This document shows, one piece after another, positions 24,336 through 32,085 of a stretch of 48,688 nucleotides of DNA (position 1 is its first letter; every line of letters starts with the position of its first letter). The translations under genes and the position numbers were made by a program. The notes under the pieces were generated by a model, which made no database searches, was not told where the DNA came from, and was given only the letters and a program-made list of their open reading frames with translations. This stretch comes from Flavobacteriales bacterium UBA1958 (lineage in GTDB: Bacteria > Bacteroidota > Bacteroidia > Flavobacteriales_D > Sanyastnellaceae): NCBI GenBank assembly GCA_002336675.1, contig DDEI01000005.1, forward strand, positions 1 through 48,688, written 5' to 3'.

Positions 24336-25466
24336 TTAATTTTCTTGGAAGAGATGGAGATTAGATAGGGGAACCACATGGATATCGGAGAAGTAGTAAT
24401 GCAGTATAGTCATATAATTATATCCTAGACTGCTCATTTTCATGGCCCCTTCTTGGCATAAACCTACTCCGTGGCCAAATCCTTTTCCTTGGATAGTTAT
24501 GTTTTCACCGTTTTCTTTAGCAGTAAACAAAGTACTCCTAAGATTAAATTCTGAGCGAACGTCTTTGAGGTGAATTTTATCAGCAAAGTATACAGTTCTG
24601 TTAGTATTAGAAAACTTCTCTAAGCTATCTAGTATGTTATAATTGCCTTTTTTCTTGAAAAACCCCATCCAATGAGTTTTTTTTACTTCTCTTTCCCAAT
24701 CAGCATGTGGCATATCCAAACAGAAAGTATCCGGCACGGCTTTTAAGTAAGTGGCAGGTTGGGTCCAAACGTCTTCACTGTTAATAGTATGTCCACCGCA
24801 GTTAGAGTGAAATGCTGTAGTAATAAGACTTATGTCTTGATTTACCACCACCACGTCACTGGTAGAAATTGTCGAACTTATGATTTCAGGATTACTTTTA
24901 GAGACTCCTTTGTATACTTGGCAGTGAACTTCATCACACAAATGAAAGCCACTTTTAGCATGTTTGAATTTATTAGCTAAGGCATAAGTTCGGCATATTA
25001 CGGCTTGAACTTTGTAATATTCAGCATTTTGTTGGGATCCAGCTTCGGCCTCAACTACCCCGGATATGTATACATCTAGGTCTAGAGTGTTTATAATACT
25101 CATTTCCCTCCCTCTGTTCCAAAAGTTCAAATGACCAGTAATTTTTCTTTTTAAAGAATGCCCTTCAGGTGAGATAGAAAGTTCACAATTATTCTCAAGT
25201 GCTAAAAACTCTAGTTTCGAGGAGGAGGAGATATTTAAGTTGAGGCTGGTCATTAAAATAGCACCGGATTGGATCGATATATTGGATTCCCTACCCGTTT
25301 TAATTGTCCCCACTAATGCATCATTAGAGTATACCTCATAGCTACCGGAATTTACGGTAATATGGGCCGATTTTACATTGAGGTGATAAAAGAGCCCTAT
25401 CTTAATTGTCTCAGAATGAACAGAAATAGATGTTAATAGAAATAGGACGAATAGTAGATGCCGCAT
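24336..25466 (-). CDS. SpoIID/LytB-domain protein (peptidoglycan lytic type)
   Basis: The 376-aa exported protein has signal peptide MRHLLFVLFLLTSISVHS. SpoIID/LytB proteins cut denuded peptidoglycan glycan strands; in Gram-negative bacteria, relatives are found in the periplasm. Diagnostic segments are YISGVVEAEAGSQQNAEYYKVQAVICRTYAL (~res 132, with the catalytic-type Glu), DEVHCQVYKGV, TAFHSNCGGHT (~218) and GKGFGHGVGLCQEGAMKM (~330). It follows lpxB by 30 nt on the same strand, so it is probably the last gene of the surE-lpxB operon, tying envelope lipid and wall functions. Confidence 0.92.
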   Translation of the reverse strand: MRHLLFVLFLLTSISVHSETIKIGLFYHLNVKSAHITVNSGSYEVYSNDALVGTIKTGRESNISIQSGAILMTSLNLNISSSSKLEFLALENNCELSISPEGHSLKRKITGHLNFWNRGREMSIINTLDLDVYISGVVEAEAGSQQNAEYYKVQAVICRTYALANKFKHAKSGFHLCDEVHCQVYKGVSKSNPEIISSTISTSDVVVVNQDISLITTAFHSNCGGHTINSEDVWTQPATYLKAVPDTFCLDMPHADWEREVKKTHWMGFFKKKGNYNILDSLEKFSNTNRTVYFADKIHLKDVRSEFNLRSTLFTAKENGENITIQGKGFGHGVGLCQEGAMKMSSLGYNYMTILHYYFSDIHVVPLSNLHLFQEN

Positions 25467-25496
25467 AGCACTAAATTAACGTCTGCATGGAATTAA

Positions 25497-26624
25497 TTAT
25501 TTGCTGTTAGCCATAGTTTTTAACATGTGTGTGGCAGCTTTTTTACTAGCTCCCTCATGGCCTAATGCATGGTTTAAATGCTCGTATTCCGCAAGCAGTT
25601 CGTTTCTTTTAGAACCACTTTTAAGAATTAATTTCATTTCTGAAATTAAATTGGCTGTTGTAGCTTCATCTTGTATTAATTCAGTAACTACCTCTTTATC
25701 CATGATTAAATTCACCAGTGAAATGTATTTCACCTTCACTAATCTTCTCGCTATTTGATAACTGAGATTTCCTGCTTTATAAACGACCACTTGGGGCATA
25801 TTATGAATCGCAGCTTCTAGTGTAGCTGTTCCGCTGGTAACCCAGCCGGCTTCAGCGGCATGAAACAGACCGTAAGTTTGGTCAAACACTAAATGAACTT
25901 TCTCAGAGAGAAATTTCTCGTATGCAGAAATGTCTTTGCTGGGAGCCCCTGCGATTACTATTTGATATTCAGGAAACTCATCACTAGCTTCAAGCATAAT
26001 GCTTAGCATCCTCTCTATCTCTTGGGATCGGCTTCCAGGAAGAATAGCGATAATAGGAGCAGAACTTAAGTTGTTTTTAGTTCTGAACTCATCAGCATTA
26101 AAATCTGCAGAAACTACGTCTAGCAGAGGATGGCCAACAAAGTTTACTTCAGAATTAAACTTTTCATAGAACTTAGCTTCGAAAGGAAGAATGGTGTACA
26201 TCTCATCTACATATGCCTTGATTTTATGGATTCTGTTTTCTTTCCAAGCCCAAATAGTAGGAGAGATGTAATACAAACTAAGAATGTTAGACTCCTTAGC
26301 GAATTTGGCCATTCTTAAATTAAACCCAGGATAGTCAATGAATATTACAGCGTCTGGTTGGAAGTTCGTTATTTGTGCTTTGCACCTCTTAAAGTTAGTG
26401 AGAATGGCACGGATATTCATAAGAACCTCAGTGAACCCCATAAACGCTAAGTTCTTATAGTGCTCTAAAAGAACCATTCCTTGCTCTTCCATCAAATCCC
26501 CTCCCCACCCTTTGATTTCTAGGTTCGGATGTATTTCACGCATCGCTTTTATAAGATTAGCACCATGAAGATCTCCTGAAGCTTCGCCGCTTATAATAAA
26601 TATCTTCTGGTGATTTAAAGCCAT
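25497..26624 (-). CDS. lpxB: Lipid-A-disaccharide synthase
   Basis: LpxB joins UDP-2,3-diacylglucosamine and lipid X to make the lipid A disaccharide, acting at the inner face of the inner membrane. The 375-aa length is normal for the GT19 family. Visible are IFIISGEASGDLHGANLIKAM (~res 8), FIDYPGFNLRMAK (~95), LLYYISPTIWAWKENRIHKIK, FVGHPLLD (~165), AILPGSRSQEIERM (~195) and TSGTATLEAAIHNMPQVVVYKAG (~265). Its start overlaps the end of the preceding small membrane-protein gene by 10 nt, so it is translationally coupled to the surE operon. Confidence 0.97.
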   Translation of the reverse strand: MALNHQKIFIISGEASGDLHGANLIKAMREIHPNLEIKGWGGDLMEEQGMVLLEHYKNLAFMGFTEVLMNIRAILTNFKRCKAQITNFQPDAVIFIDYPGFNLRMAKFAKESNILSLYYISPTIWAWKENRIHKIKAYVDEMYTILPFEAKFYEKFNSEVNFVGHPLLDVVSADFNADEFRTKNNLSSAPIIAILPGSRSQEIERMLSIMLEASDEFPEYQIVIAGAPSKDISAYEKFLSEKVHLVFDQTYGLFHAAEAGWVTSGTATLEAAIHNMPQVVVYKAGNLSYQIARRLVKVKYISLVNLIMDKEVVTELIQDEATTANLISEMKLILKSGSKRNELLAEYEHLNHALGHEGASKKAATHMLKTMANSK

Positions 26625-26914
26625 GAATAGATAGCATAGGCCGCACCTACTAATATGATGAATGACATTACTCCATATGCGCTTCGGTCTCTTTTGGTTT
26701 GGTAAAAAAGGCCGAATACGAAAACATTAGGAACTTGAGATAGGATGAGCATATTGGTAAGCATTAAATCTGAATTTAATAAATTCCAAGCAGTGCCTAA
26801 CTTATAACCTTTAGTTAACCAGTAAATCTCCACTATAAGTATGCCCAAAAGAGTCCCTAATATGGCGAAACCCACGCCTGTTAGTAAATGATCTATATTT
26901 TTTCTTATACTCAT
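26615..26914 (-). CDS. Small membrane protein between surE and lpxB
   Basis: The 99-aa product has three likely membrane spans (VGFAILGTLLGILIVEIYWL; MLTNMLILSQVPNVFVFGLFY; YGVMSFIILVGAAYAIYSW). The gene starts 4 nt after surE and overlaps lpxB, so it is almost certainly in the same transcript. Small proteins at this position are common in Flavobacteriales. I do not know its function; a helper role in lipid A export or synthesis would be a guess from position alone. Confidence 0.8.
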   Translation of the reverse strand: MSIRKNIDHLLTGVGFAILGTLLGILIVEIYWLTKGYKLGTAWNLLNSDLMLTNMLILSQVPNVFVFGLFYQTKRDRSAYGVMSFIILVGAAYAIYSWL

Positions 26915-26918
26915 AAAA

Positions 26919-27677
26919 TTAGAATTCCCAGTTGTTTAATGCTGCGATACTTTGATGTGAAGTCATATCAAAATGAACCGGTACTATACTCGCGTATCCA
27001 TTACCTAGTGCGGCTATATCTGTATCTTCTCCCTTATCTAAATGAGTAAAAACTCCTTTTAGCCAGTAATACTCTAAGTTCATAGGGTCTTGTCGCACTT
27101 CGAAATTATCTTTCCAAAACGCATTTCCCTGTCTACATATTTTAATTCCTTTTATTTCCTCATCAGGCAGATTGACATTCAAGCAGGTGTTTTTATCTAT
27201 CCCATTTTTTAGTGCTCCTTCTATCACTTTTTCTATAGTGGCGTGGCAATGGGAGAAATCAGCATCCTCATCGTGATTCAATAAACTGAATCCAATGCTC
27301 GGAACGCCTTCTACCGCGCCTTCTATTGCAGCAGACATGGTGCCGCTGTATATCACATTTATAGAGTGATTAGCGCCATGATTTATTCCCGAAAGAAGTA
27401 AATCGGGCTTCTTTTTAAATACTTTATAAATAGCCAACTTCACACAGTCTACTGGAGTTCCTGTGCAGCTGTATGCCTCTATTCCTTCGTGTAGGGTGCT
27501 TTTTTTAACGCGTAGAATGTCGTTTATCGTTACCGCATTGCTCATTCCGCTCTGTGGTTGGTCTGGAGCTACGACCAGGACATCGCCAAATTTTTTAGCA
27601 ATACTTATAAGCTCTGAAATGCCTTTAGCATTTATTCCGTCATCATTAGTGACGAGAATTAAGGGTTTTTTACTCAA
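26919..27677 (-). CDS. surE: 5'/3'-nucleotidase SurE
   Basis: SurE is a metal-dependent nucleoside-5'/3'-monophosphate phosphatase linked to stationary-phase survival. The 252-aa protein begins KPLILVTNDDGINAKG, with the metal-binding Asp-Asp at residues 12-13, then APDQPQSGMSNAVTI, SCTGTPVDCVKLAIY and SGINHGANHSINVIYSGTMSAAIEGA. Its start codon is TTG, preceded by a run of 11 A; no ATG is available at the N-terminus. A -7 box lies 24 nt upstream. First gene of the surE / small membrane protein / lpxB / SpoIID-type group. Confidence 0.96.
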   Translation of the reverse strand: MSKKPLILVTNDDGINAKGISELISIAKKFGDVLVVAPDQPQSGMSNAVTINDILRVKKSTLHEGIEAYSCTGTPVDCVKLAIYKVFKKKPDLLLSGINHGANHSINVIYSGTMSAAIEGAVEGVPSIGFSLLNHDEDADFSHCHATIEKVIEGALKNGIDKNTCLNVNLPDEEIKGIKICRQGNAFWKDNFEVRQDPMNLEYYWLKGVFTHLDKGEDTDIAALGNGYASIVPVHFDMTSHQSIAALNNWEF

Positions 27678-27701
27678 TTTTTTTTTTTAAATATATAAGT
27701 G

Positions 27702-27709
27702 CAAACTTA
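27702..27709 (-). promoter_or_regulatory. surE operon -7 promoter box
   Basis: The minus strand reads TAAGTTTG, an exact TAnnTTTG box, with its edge 24 nt from the surE TTG start. Confidence 0.6.
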
Positions 27710-27806
27710 GTTTCTACCTCCTTAGATATGCAATTTAACTCATCAGTTTTATATATTATTTGTTCACTAAAGCGTAGAACGTTATTCGTGCTTCTAGGAA
27801 TTTAGA

Positions 27807-27926
27807 TAAATCTTCCCCGATCTGTGGAGGGTCAGTTAAGAAATATCTTAGATCTTTTCTTTTGTTTAATCATCCGAATAATGATGCCGTGACTCTCTGC
27901 GTTTGATCCCTAGGGAGGAAGATTTA
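27807..27926 (+). ncRNA. Candidate structured non-coding RNA with 6S-like fold
   Basis: In a ~490-nt gene-free region the sequence folds into one long irregular rod. TAAATCTTCC (27807-27816) pairs perfectly with GGAAGATTTA (27917-27926). GGAGGGTCA (27826-27834) pairs with TGACTCTCT (27890-27898), with two G-U pairs. ATCAT/ATGAT (27869-27873/27881-27885) form an apical hairpin. Between the outer and inner stems is an open bubble whose 3' side carries a TCCCTAGGGA palindrome (27907-27916). A closing stem, central bubble and 3'-side mini-hairpin recall 6S RNA, and flavobacterial 6S families are about this long. The strand is assumed, and no family match was run. Confidence 0.5.
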
Positions 27927-28156
27927 AAGAACTAAAAGGATTAAATAATAACCTGATTTTTATAGATGGGTCTTCATAGGGAGGTGGCCTTTTTATTATT
28001 CAAATCGAATTTACTTCTTCAAGATTAATTAGTGGAAAGTTCATCATATCGGCTTATTAATGGTGTTAAACAGGTTTAAGTAAAATGTTTTTATTGAATG
28101 ATTTACAGTGTGTTATGTTTGTGTCATTCTAGCGCTATTGTTTGTTGAAAAAACCG
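27927..28156. other. Intergenic stretch, no gene seen
   Basis: After the candidate RNA, the only structure noted is AATAATAA near 27945 and TTATTATT near 27992, which could form an AT-only stem and might be an RNA 3' end. No open frame with credible composition was found up to the thiolase promoter. Confidence 0.4.
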
Positions 28157-28164
28157 CATTTTTG
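28157..28164 (+). promoter_or_regulatory. -7-like box of the thiolase gene
   Basis: CATTTTTG differs from TAnnTTTG at one base and ends 4 nt before the ATG at 28169; TTG at 28138-28140 could serve as the -33 element. Confidence 0.4.
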
Positions 28165-28168
28165 TACT

Positions 28169-29377
28169 ATGAAAGAAGCGTATATAGTAGATGGAATTAG
28201 AACACCGATAGGAAGCTTTAGCGGAACTTTATCTCCAGTAAGAACAGATGATTTAGGGGCCATTCCTATTCGAGAATTGCTTCGCAGAAATCCATCTTTA
28301 GATCCCAGTGGAATAGAGGATGTTATTCTAGGTTGTGCTAACCAAGCTGGCGAGGACAACAGAAACGTAGCAAGAATGTCTTTGCTTTTGGCAGGCTTGC
28401 CCTATTCTGTTCCTGGAGAAACAGTAAATAGGTTGTGTAGTTCAGGATTAGCTTCAGCTGTCCATGCCTCTAGAGCTATCAAGCAAGGAGAAGGGGATGT
28501 GTTTATCGCCGGCGGAGTGGAGCATATGACTAGGGGGCCTTGGGTCATCTCTAAAGTCTCTAAACCATTCGGTAGAGACGCTCAAATGTTTGATTCTAGT
28601 TTTGGCTGGAGATTTATAAATCCAGCCTTAGAGAAGCTATACGGAGTGGACGGAATGGGTGTAACTGCCGAGAACTTAGTGGAGAAATACGGAATTAGCA
28701 GAGAAGATCAAGATAAATTTGCTGCTTGGAGTCAAGTTAAGGCAGCAGCTGCCAGAGAAAATGGCAGATTAGGACAAGAAATCGTTTCGGTAGAGATTCC
28801 TCAGAGAAAGAAAGATTCTATATTCTTTAGTCAGGATGAGTTTATACGGCCAGGAAGCACAGCAGAGGTGTTGGCTAAGTTAAGGCCAGCGTTTAAAAAA
28901 GAAGGTGGTTCGGTAACTGCTGGAAATTCTTCGGGGTTAAATGATGGGGCTGCGGCTTTACTATTAGCGTCAGAAGATGGATGTAAAATACACGGATTAA
29001 CTCCAAAAGCTAGAATCTTATCTAGTGCTGTAGTTGGAGTAGAGCCAAGATTAATGGGCATAGGACCAGTAGAGGCGACTAGAAAAGCGCTAAAAAGAGC
29101 TGGCTTAACGTTAGACGATATGGACATTCTAGAAATGAATGAAGCCTTTTCTGCTCAGATTCTTTCCTGCTCTAGAGCATTAGGATTAGAGGATAACGAT
29201 GCTAGAATTAATCCTAATGGAGGAGCTATAGCTATCGGACATCCATTGGGAATGACAGGAGCTAGAATGTTAAATACAGCTGCGATAGAATTACACGAAC
29301 AGAATAAGAAATATGCGTTAGTCACTATGTGTGTTGGCGTAGGTCAGGGATACGCTGCAATAATAGAAAAAGTATAA
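28169..29377 (+). CDS. Acetyl-CoA/3-oxoacyl-CoA thiolase
   Basis: A degradative-type thiolase that splits or makes 3-oxoacyl-CoA thioesters. I prefer the ATG at 28169, giving MKEAYIVDGIRTPIGSF and a ~402-aa protein; the TTG at 28142 would add nine residues unlike the family. Key parts are NRLCSSGLAS (nucleophile Cys near 88), NEAFSAQ (~330), GGAIAIGHPLGMTGAR (catalytic His near 358) and MCVGVGQG (catalytic Cys near 390). Its stop overlaps the next start as TAATG. Pairing with a PaaY-like gene hints at 3-oxoadipyl-CoA thiolase (phenylacetate route), but no other paa gene is in the window. Confidence 0.93.
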   Translation: MKEAYIVDGIRTPIGSFSGTLSPVRTDDLGAIPIRELLRRNPSLDPSGIEDVILGCANQAGEDNRNVARMSLLLAGLPYSVPGETVNRLCSSGLASAVHASRAIKQGEGDVFIAGGVEHMTRGPWVISKVSKPFGRDAQMFDSSFGWRFINPALEKLYGVDGMGVTAENLVEKYGISREDQDKFAAWSQVKAAAARENGRLGQEIVSVEIPQRKKDSIFFSQDEFIRPGSTAEVLAKLRPAFKKEGGSVTAGNSSGLNDGAAALLLASEDGCKIHGLTPKARILSSAVVGVEPRLMGIGPVEATRKALKRAGLTLDDMDILEMNEAFSAQILSCSRALGLEDNDARINPNGGAIAIGHPLGMTGARMLNTAAIELHEQNKKYALVTMCVGVGQGYAAIIEKV

Positions 29378-29973
29378 TGGCCAATATTTTTGAGTTTAAA
29401 GGGTTTAAGCCCATTATTCATGAAAGTGCATACATTCATGAAAACGCTACCGTAACTGGCAATGTTACCATCGGAAAAGATGTTTATGTAGGCCCTGGAG
29501 CCGCCATTAGAGGGGACTGGGGAGGAATAGTAATAAAAGATGGGTGTAATATCCAAGAAAATGTTACGCTTCATATGTTCCCTGGTGTAATTATGGTTTT
29601 GGAAGAAAACGCACATATAGGACATGGTGCAGTAGTGCATGGTGCGCACATAGGTCGAAATAGTCTGGTAGGAATGAATTCTGTAATTATGGATAATGTA
29701 GACCTAGGAGAGGAGTGTGTTGTAGGAGCTTTGTCCTTTGTTAATGCAGGGGCTATAGTTCCTAGAAGAAGTCTTCTAGTGGGTAACCCAGCCAAAGTAG
29801 TAAAGCAATTGGATGATGAATTCTTTGCCTGGAAAACTAAGGGAACTAAGTTATACCAAACGCTTCCTGCGGATTGTAGAAAATACATGAAACCTTGTGA
29901 GCCACTGCGCGAAATGCCTGCTGACAGACCATCCCAAGAATCGCTTTACAACACATGGGATTCCATAAAGTAA
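29377..29973 (+). CDS. Gamma-carbonic-anhydrase-like hexapeptide protein (PaaY/YrdA type)
   Basis: The 198-aa cytoplasmic protein is a left-handed beta-helix. I take the ATG at 29377 (MANIFEFKGFKPIIHESAYIHENA), which overlaps the thiolase stop, not the upstream frame extension. Hexapeptide repeats run from GNVTIGKDVYVGPGAAIRGDWGGIVIKDG (with the RGD Arg and Asp) through HIGHGAVVHGAHIGRNSLVGMNSVIMDNVDLGEEC to IVPRRSLLVGNPAKVV. Three His residues at ~68 and ~93-98 can bind zinc. PaaY hydrolyses stalled thioesters in phenylacetate metabolism, and the adjacent thiolase is in keeping with this, but a plain carbonic-anhydrase-like role is equally possible. Confidence 0.88.
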   Translation: MANIFEFKGFKPIIHESAYIHENATVTGNVTIGKDVYVGPGAAIRGDWGGIVIKDGCNIQENVTLHMFPGVIMVLEENAHIGHGAVVHGAHIGRNSLVGMNSVIMDNVDLGEECVVGALSFVNAGAIVPRRSLLVGNPAKVVKQLDDEFFAWKTKGTKLYQTLPADCRKYMKPCEPLREMPADRPSQESLYNTWDSIK

Positions 29974-29976
29974 CTT

Positions 29977-30681
29977 ATGTCAGTTTTTCATTTTAAACAG
30001 TTTTCTATAGACCAAACGGATGCTCCTTTCAAAGTAGGAACAGACAGTGTGATCTTAGGTTCATGGGTGAGCTTAACTGGAGATGAGACCGTTTTGGACA
30101 TAGGTACAGGGACTGGGGTTTTAGCCCTTATGGTGGCTCAGCGAATAGCCATGGGTCATGTGCTAGCCATAGAGCCCGAAAGAGAAGCTTTCTTAATCGC
30201 GGAGCAGAACTTCATCAATTCGGAGTTTAAAAATCGTTTGGTAGCGGTGAATGAGCCGCTACAGAAAATAGTGACTTCCTCCAAGTTCGATATGATTATA
30301 AGTAATCCTCCTTACTTTATAGATTCTACTAAAAAAGCACATCCGTCTGCTTCTAGAGCAAGACATACGGTAGCTCTTACTTTTTCAGAAATAATAGAGT
30401 TTGGCTTTCATCATCTTACAGAATCGGGAAGATTAAATGTCGTTCTTCCTGTGAATGAGGCTAAGATTTTCGAAGAGGAAGCGTTGCAACGCGGCTTTTA
30501 TAAATCCAGAGAACTCCTCGTTTCTTCATTTGAAGGCTCTGTAGTTAAGAGAAAGTGCACAGAATATGCGTTAGAAAAAGGAGCGTTTGTGGAAGAGCAG
30601 TTACACATTAGAGACAGGGAGGGCAACGTTTACTCAGAAGAGTATAGAGCGCTTACTAAGGAATACCACACTCGCTTTTAA
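29977..30681 (+). CDS. trmN6: tRNA1(Val) A37 N6-methyltransferase (TrmN6/YfiC type)
   Basis: The 234-aa methyltransferase has motif I VLDIGTGTGVLALMVAQ (~residue 40), an acidic EPE loop for SAM ribose and the N6-adenine motif IV MIISNPPYF (~108). The N-terminal FHFKQFSIDQTDAPFKVGTDSVILGSW is characteristic of YfiC orthologues, which modify A37 next to the anticodon of tRNA1-Val. The gene begins 3 nt after the upstream hexapeptide gene, so is probably in the thiolase operon, with no obvious functional link. The C-terminus ends in EYHTRF. Confidence 0.92.
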   Translation: MSVFHFKQFSIDQTDAPFKVGTDSVILGSWVSLTGDETVLDIGTGTGVLALMVAQRIAMGHVLAIEPEREAFLIAEQNFINSEFKNRLVAVNEPLQKIVTSSKFDMIISNPPYFIDSTKKAHPSASRARHTVALTFSEIIEFGFHHLTESGRLNVVLPVNEAKIFEEEALQRGFYKSRELLVSSFEGSVVKRKCTEYALEKGAFVEEQLHIRDREGNVYSEEYRALTKEYHTRF

Positions 30682-30825
30682 TTTCTCAAATCATTTTTTT
30701 ATAAAGTCCAGCGCTAGTATTTTTCAAGCTTAGATCGACACACTTATTATGAAAGTAATGAAGATTTTAGTTTAAAGTCTGCTCAATAAGTCAGCAGGAA
30801 AAGACTGAACATAAAAATGACTGAT

Positions 30826-30847
30826 ATAATCAGCCATTCTTGAGTAT
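30826..30847. terminator. Hairpin between convergent trmN6 and START-domain genes
   Basis: AATG-A-CTGAT at 30826-30835 pairs with ATCAG-C-CATT at 30839-30847 around a 3-nt loop. Four A before it give a T-run on the minus strand, so it probably ends the minus-strand gene and perhaps both. Confidence 0.4.
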
Positions 30848-30861
30848 TTTTCAGGTTAGTT

Positions 30862-31248
30862 TTAAGCGCCTAGAATGTGCTTAAGCTCACTTATTTGACT
30901 TTCCCATAGTGCTTTAGACTCTTCCATTTCGTCTGCCTCAGCAAAATCTGTAACGATGATAGCTCTCTCGTTAGTCATGGCATCTATCTTTATTCTAAGT
31001 TCGAAATAAGTTTTCAGTCCTTCTTTTGCATCACTTAACCACTGAAACTTTACGAATTCATCTCTTTTTTTAGTGAGTAGTTTAGCTTGTTCTTGAGATC
31101 CTTCCCATAAGAATGTAAAGACATCAGACTTGATATTAACATCATCTGAAAACCATTCCGATAGGCCACTAGGTGTGGATAGGCAGTTGTATATAATTTT
31201 CGGTGAAGCATTCACTAAAAACTCCATCTCATATTTTTCCTTCTCCAT
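30862..31248 (-). CDS. START-like domain protein (AHSA1/SRPBCC fold)
   Basis: The 128-aa cytoplasmic protein matches the small START-like family common in Bacteroidota: EFLVNASPKIIYNCLSTPSGLSEWFSDDVNI, FTFLWEGSQEQAKLLTKKRDEFVKFQW, ELRIKIDAMTNERAIIVTDFAEADEMEE and a C-terminal helix LWESQISELKHILG. This is the helix-grip fold of Aha1/SRPBCC proteins, which bind lipids or hydrophobic ligands. The ligand cannot be told from sequence. It is a single gene converging with trmN6. Confidence 0.9.
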   Translation of the reverse strand: MEKEKYEMEFLVNASPKIIYNCLSTPSGLSEWFSDDVNIKSDVFTFLWEGSQEQAKLLTKKRDEFVKFQWLSDAKEGLKTYFELRIKIDAMTNERAIIVTDFAEADEMEESKALWESQISELKHILGA

Positions 31249-31451
31249 TGAATTTGCTTTTTTAGCCGGCGCGCAAAATACGTAAATTATCTGGATTGAA
31301 TGTGCTAAAGAAACCTAATATTATTTAGGCTTGGTCCATAGAGAATTCACGAATTGTGATTTTTTGGAGCTTTTAGAAATATTTGTTTAAAATAACTCAG
31401 ATAGAAAGCGTCATTTTTGGGCTCAATACTATGCAAATTAGAATTTAATAT

Positions 31452-31459
31452 TATCTTTG
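31452..31459 (+). promoter_or_regulatory. tRNA gene -7 promoter box
   Basis: TATCTTTG is an exact TAnnTTTG match 29 nt before the mature tRNA 5' end. Confidence 0.6.
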
Positions 31460-31488
31460 CCGCCCGATTTGGACTGAACCGGAAGTAT

Positions 31489-31562
31489 GGCGAGGTAGCT
31501 CAGCTGGTTAGAGCGCAGCATTCATAATGCTGAGGCCGCGAGTTCAAGTCTCGCTCTCGCTA
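31489..31562 (+). tRNA. tRNA with CAU anticodon (Met, possibly Ile2)
   Basis: The 74-nt cloverleaf is complete: acceptor GGCGAGG pairs with TCTCGCT with G-U pairs at both ends, U8-A9, D arm GCTC...GAGC, anticodon stem CAGCA/TGCTG with loop holding CAT at 31523-31525, and T arm GCGAG-TTCAAGT-CTCGC. The discriminator is A, followed by CAG, so CCA is not encoded and must be added. CAU may be elongator Met, or Ile2 if the C is converted to lysidine. The acceptor does not match an initiator tRNA. Confidence 0.95.
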
Positions 31563-31569
31563 CAGTGCG

Positions 31570-31597
31570 AAAAGCCCCATTAAATGGGGCTTTTTTG
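31570..31597 (+). terminator. Intrinsic terminator of the tRNA gene
   Basis: AAAAGCCCCAT and ATGGGGCTTTTTT form a strong GC-rich hairpin with a 3-4 nt loop, followed by a T6 run, 8 nt after the tRNA. Confidence 0.92.
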
Positions 31598-31628
31598 TGT
31601 CTTGTCGCTTTGATTCTAGAGGGCATTC

Positions 31629-32024
31629 CTATTCCAACTCGCTAAGATTCGTTAGAATCCTCTCAGCTATCATTTGAAGGATACGCTTATTATATTCAGA
31701 AGGAAGCTTATAATATTCGTGTGCTTCTGCATATTTCATCATTCCTAAGATCATTCCACAGTAAATAGTTCTGAGTCGCTGGTTTTTATTCAGGCTTACC
31801 TGTACGAACTTTTTTCTTTTTTCTGCTGAGTTTTCTAAAAACGAACGACCAGTTTTATTAATAAAGCTTTTGAAAACGAGAATTATTAACGGGTGTTGAA
31901 GTTTAATGATAGGTCTTATTGTGCTATTCTGAAACCTCTCTGCCTGCGTGAGTTTGGTTTCGAGTATTTTTTCTGGCAATAGGGGTCTTAAGCTTTCTAG
32001 TTGCTGATCTCTTTCATTAATCAT
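31629..32024 (-). CDS. Conserved Bacteroidota hypothetical protein
   Basis: The 131-aa soluble protein has no signal peptide or membrane span and is predicted to be all-helical. The pattern QAERFQNSTIRPIIKLQHPLIILVFKSF, FVQVSLNKNQRLRTIYCGMILGMMKY and YNKRILQMIAERI resembles a small protein widely present in Flavobacteriales that databases sometimes label glyoxalase. I see no glyoxalase metal-binding motif here (the His/Glu pattern is lacking), so I do not give that function. It lies between a tRNA terminator and a lipoprotein gene. Confidence 0.75.
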   Translation of the reverse strand: MINERDQQLESLRPLLPEKILETKLTQAERFQNSTIRPIIKLQHPLIILVFKSFINKTGRSFLENSAEKRKKFVQVSLNKNQRLRTIYCGMILGMMKYAEAHEYYKLPSEYNKRILQMIAERILTNLSELE

Positions 32025-32085
32025 ATGGTGAAACTACTTTAATTTGTTCACCAAGTTGTCTCTTGACCTATACCTTGTAAAGCTC

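Noticed and set aside
31629..32024. Glyoxalase label for the 131-aa protein
   Set aside because: No glyoxalase/VOC metal ligands or beta-alpha-beta repeat can be seen; the protein looks helical.
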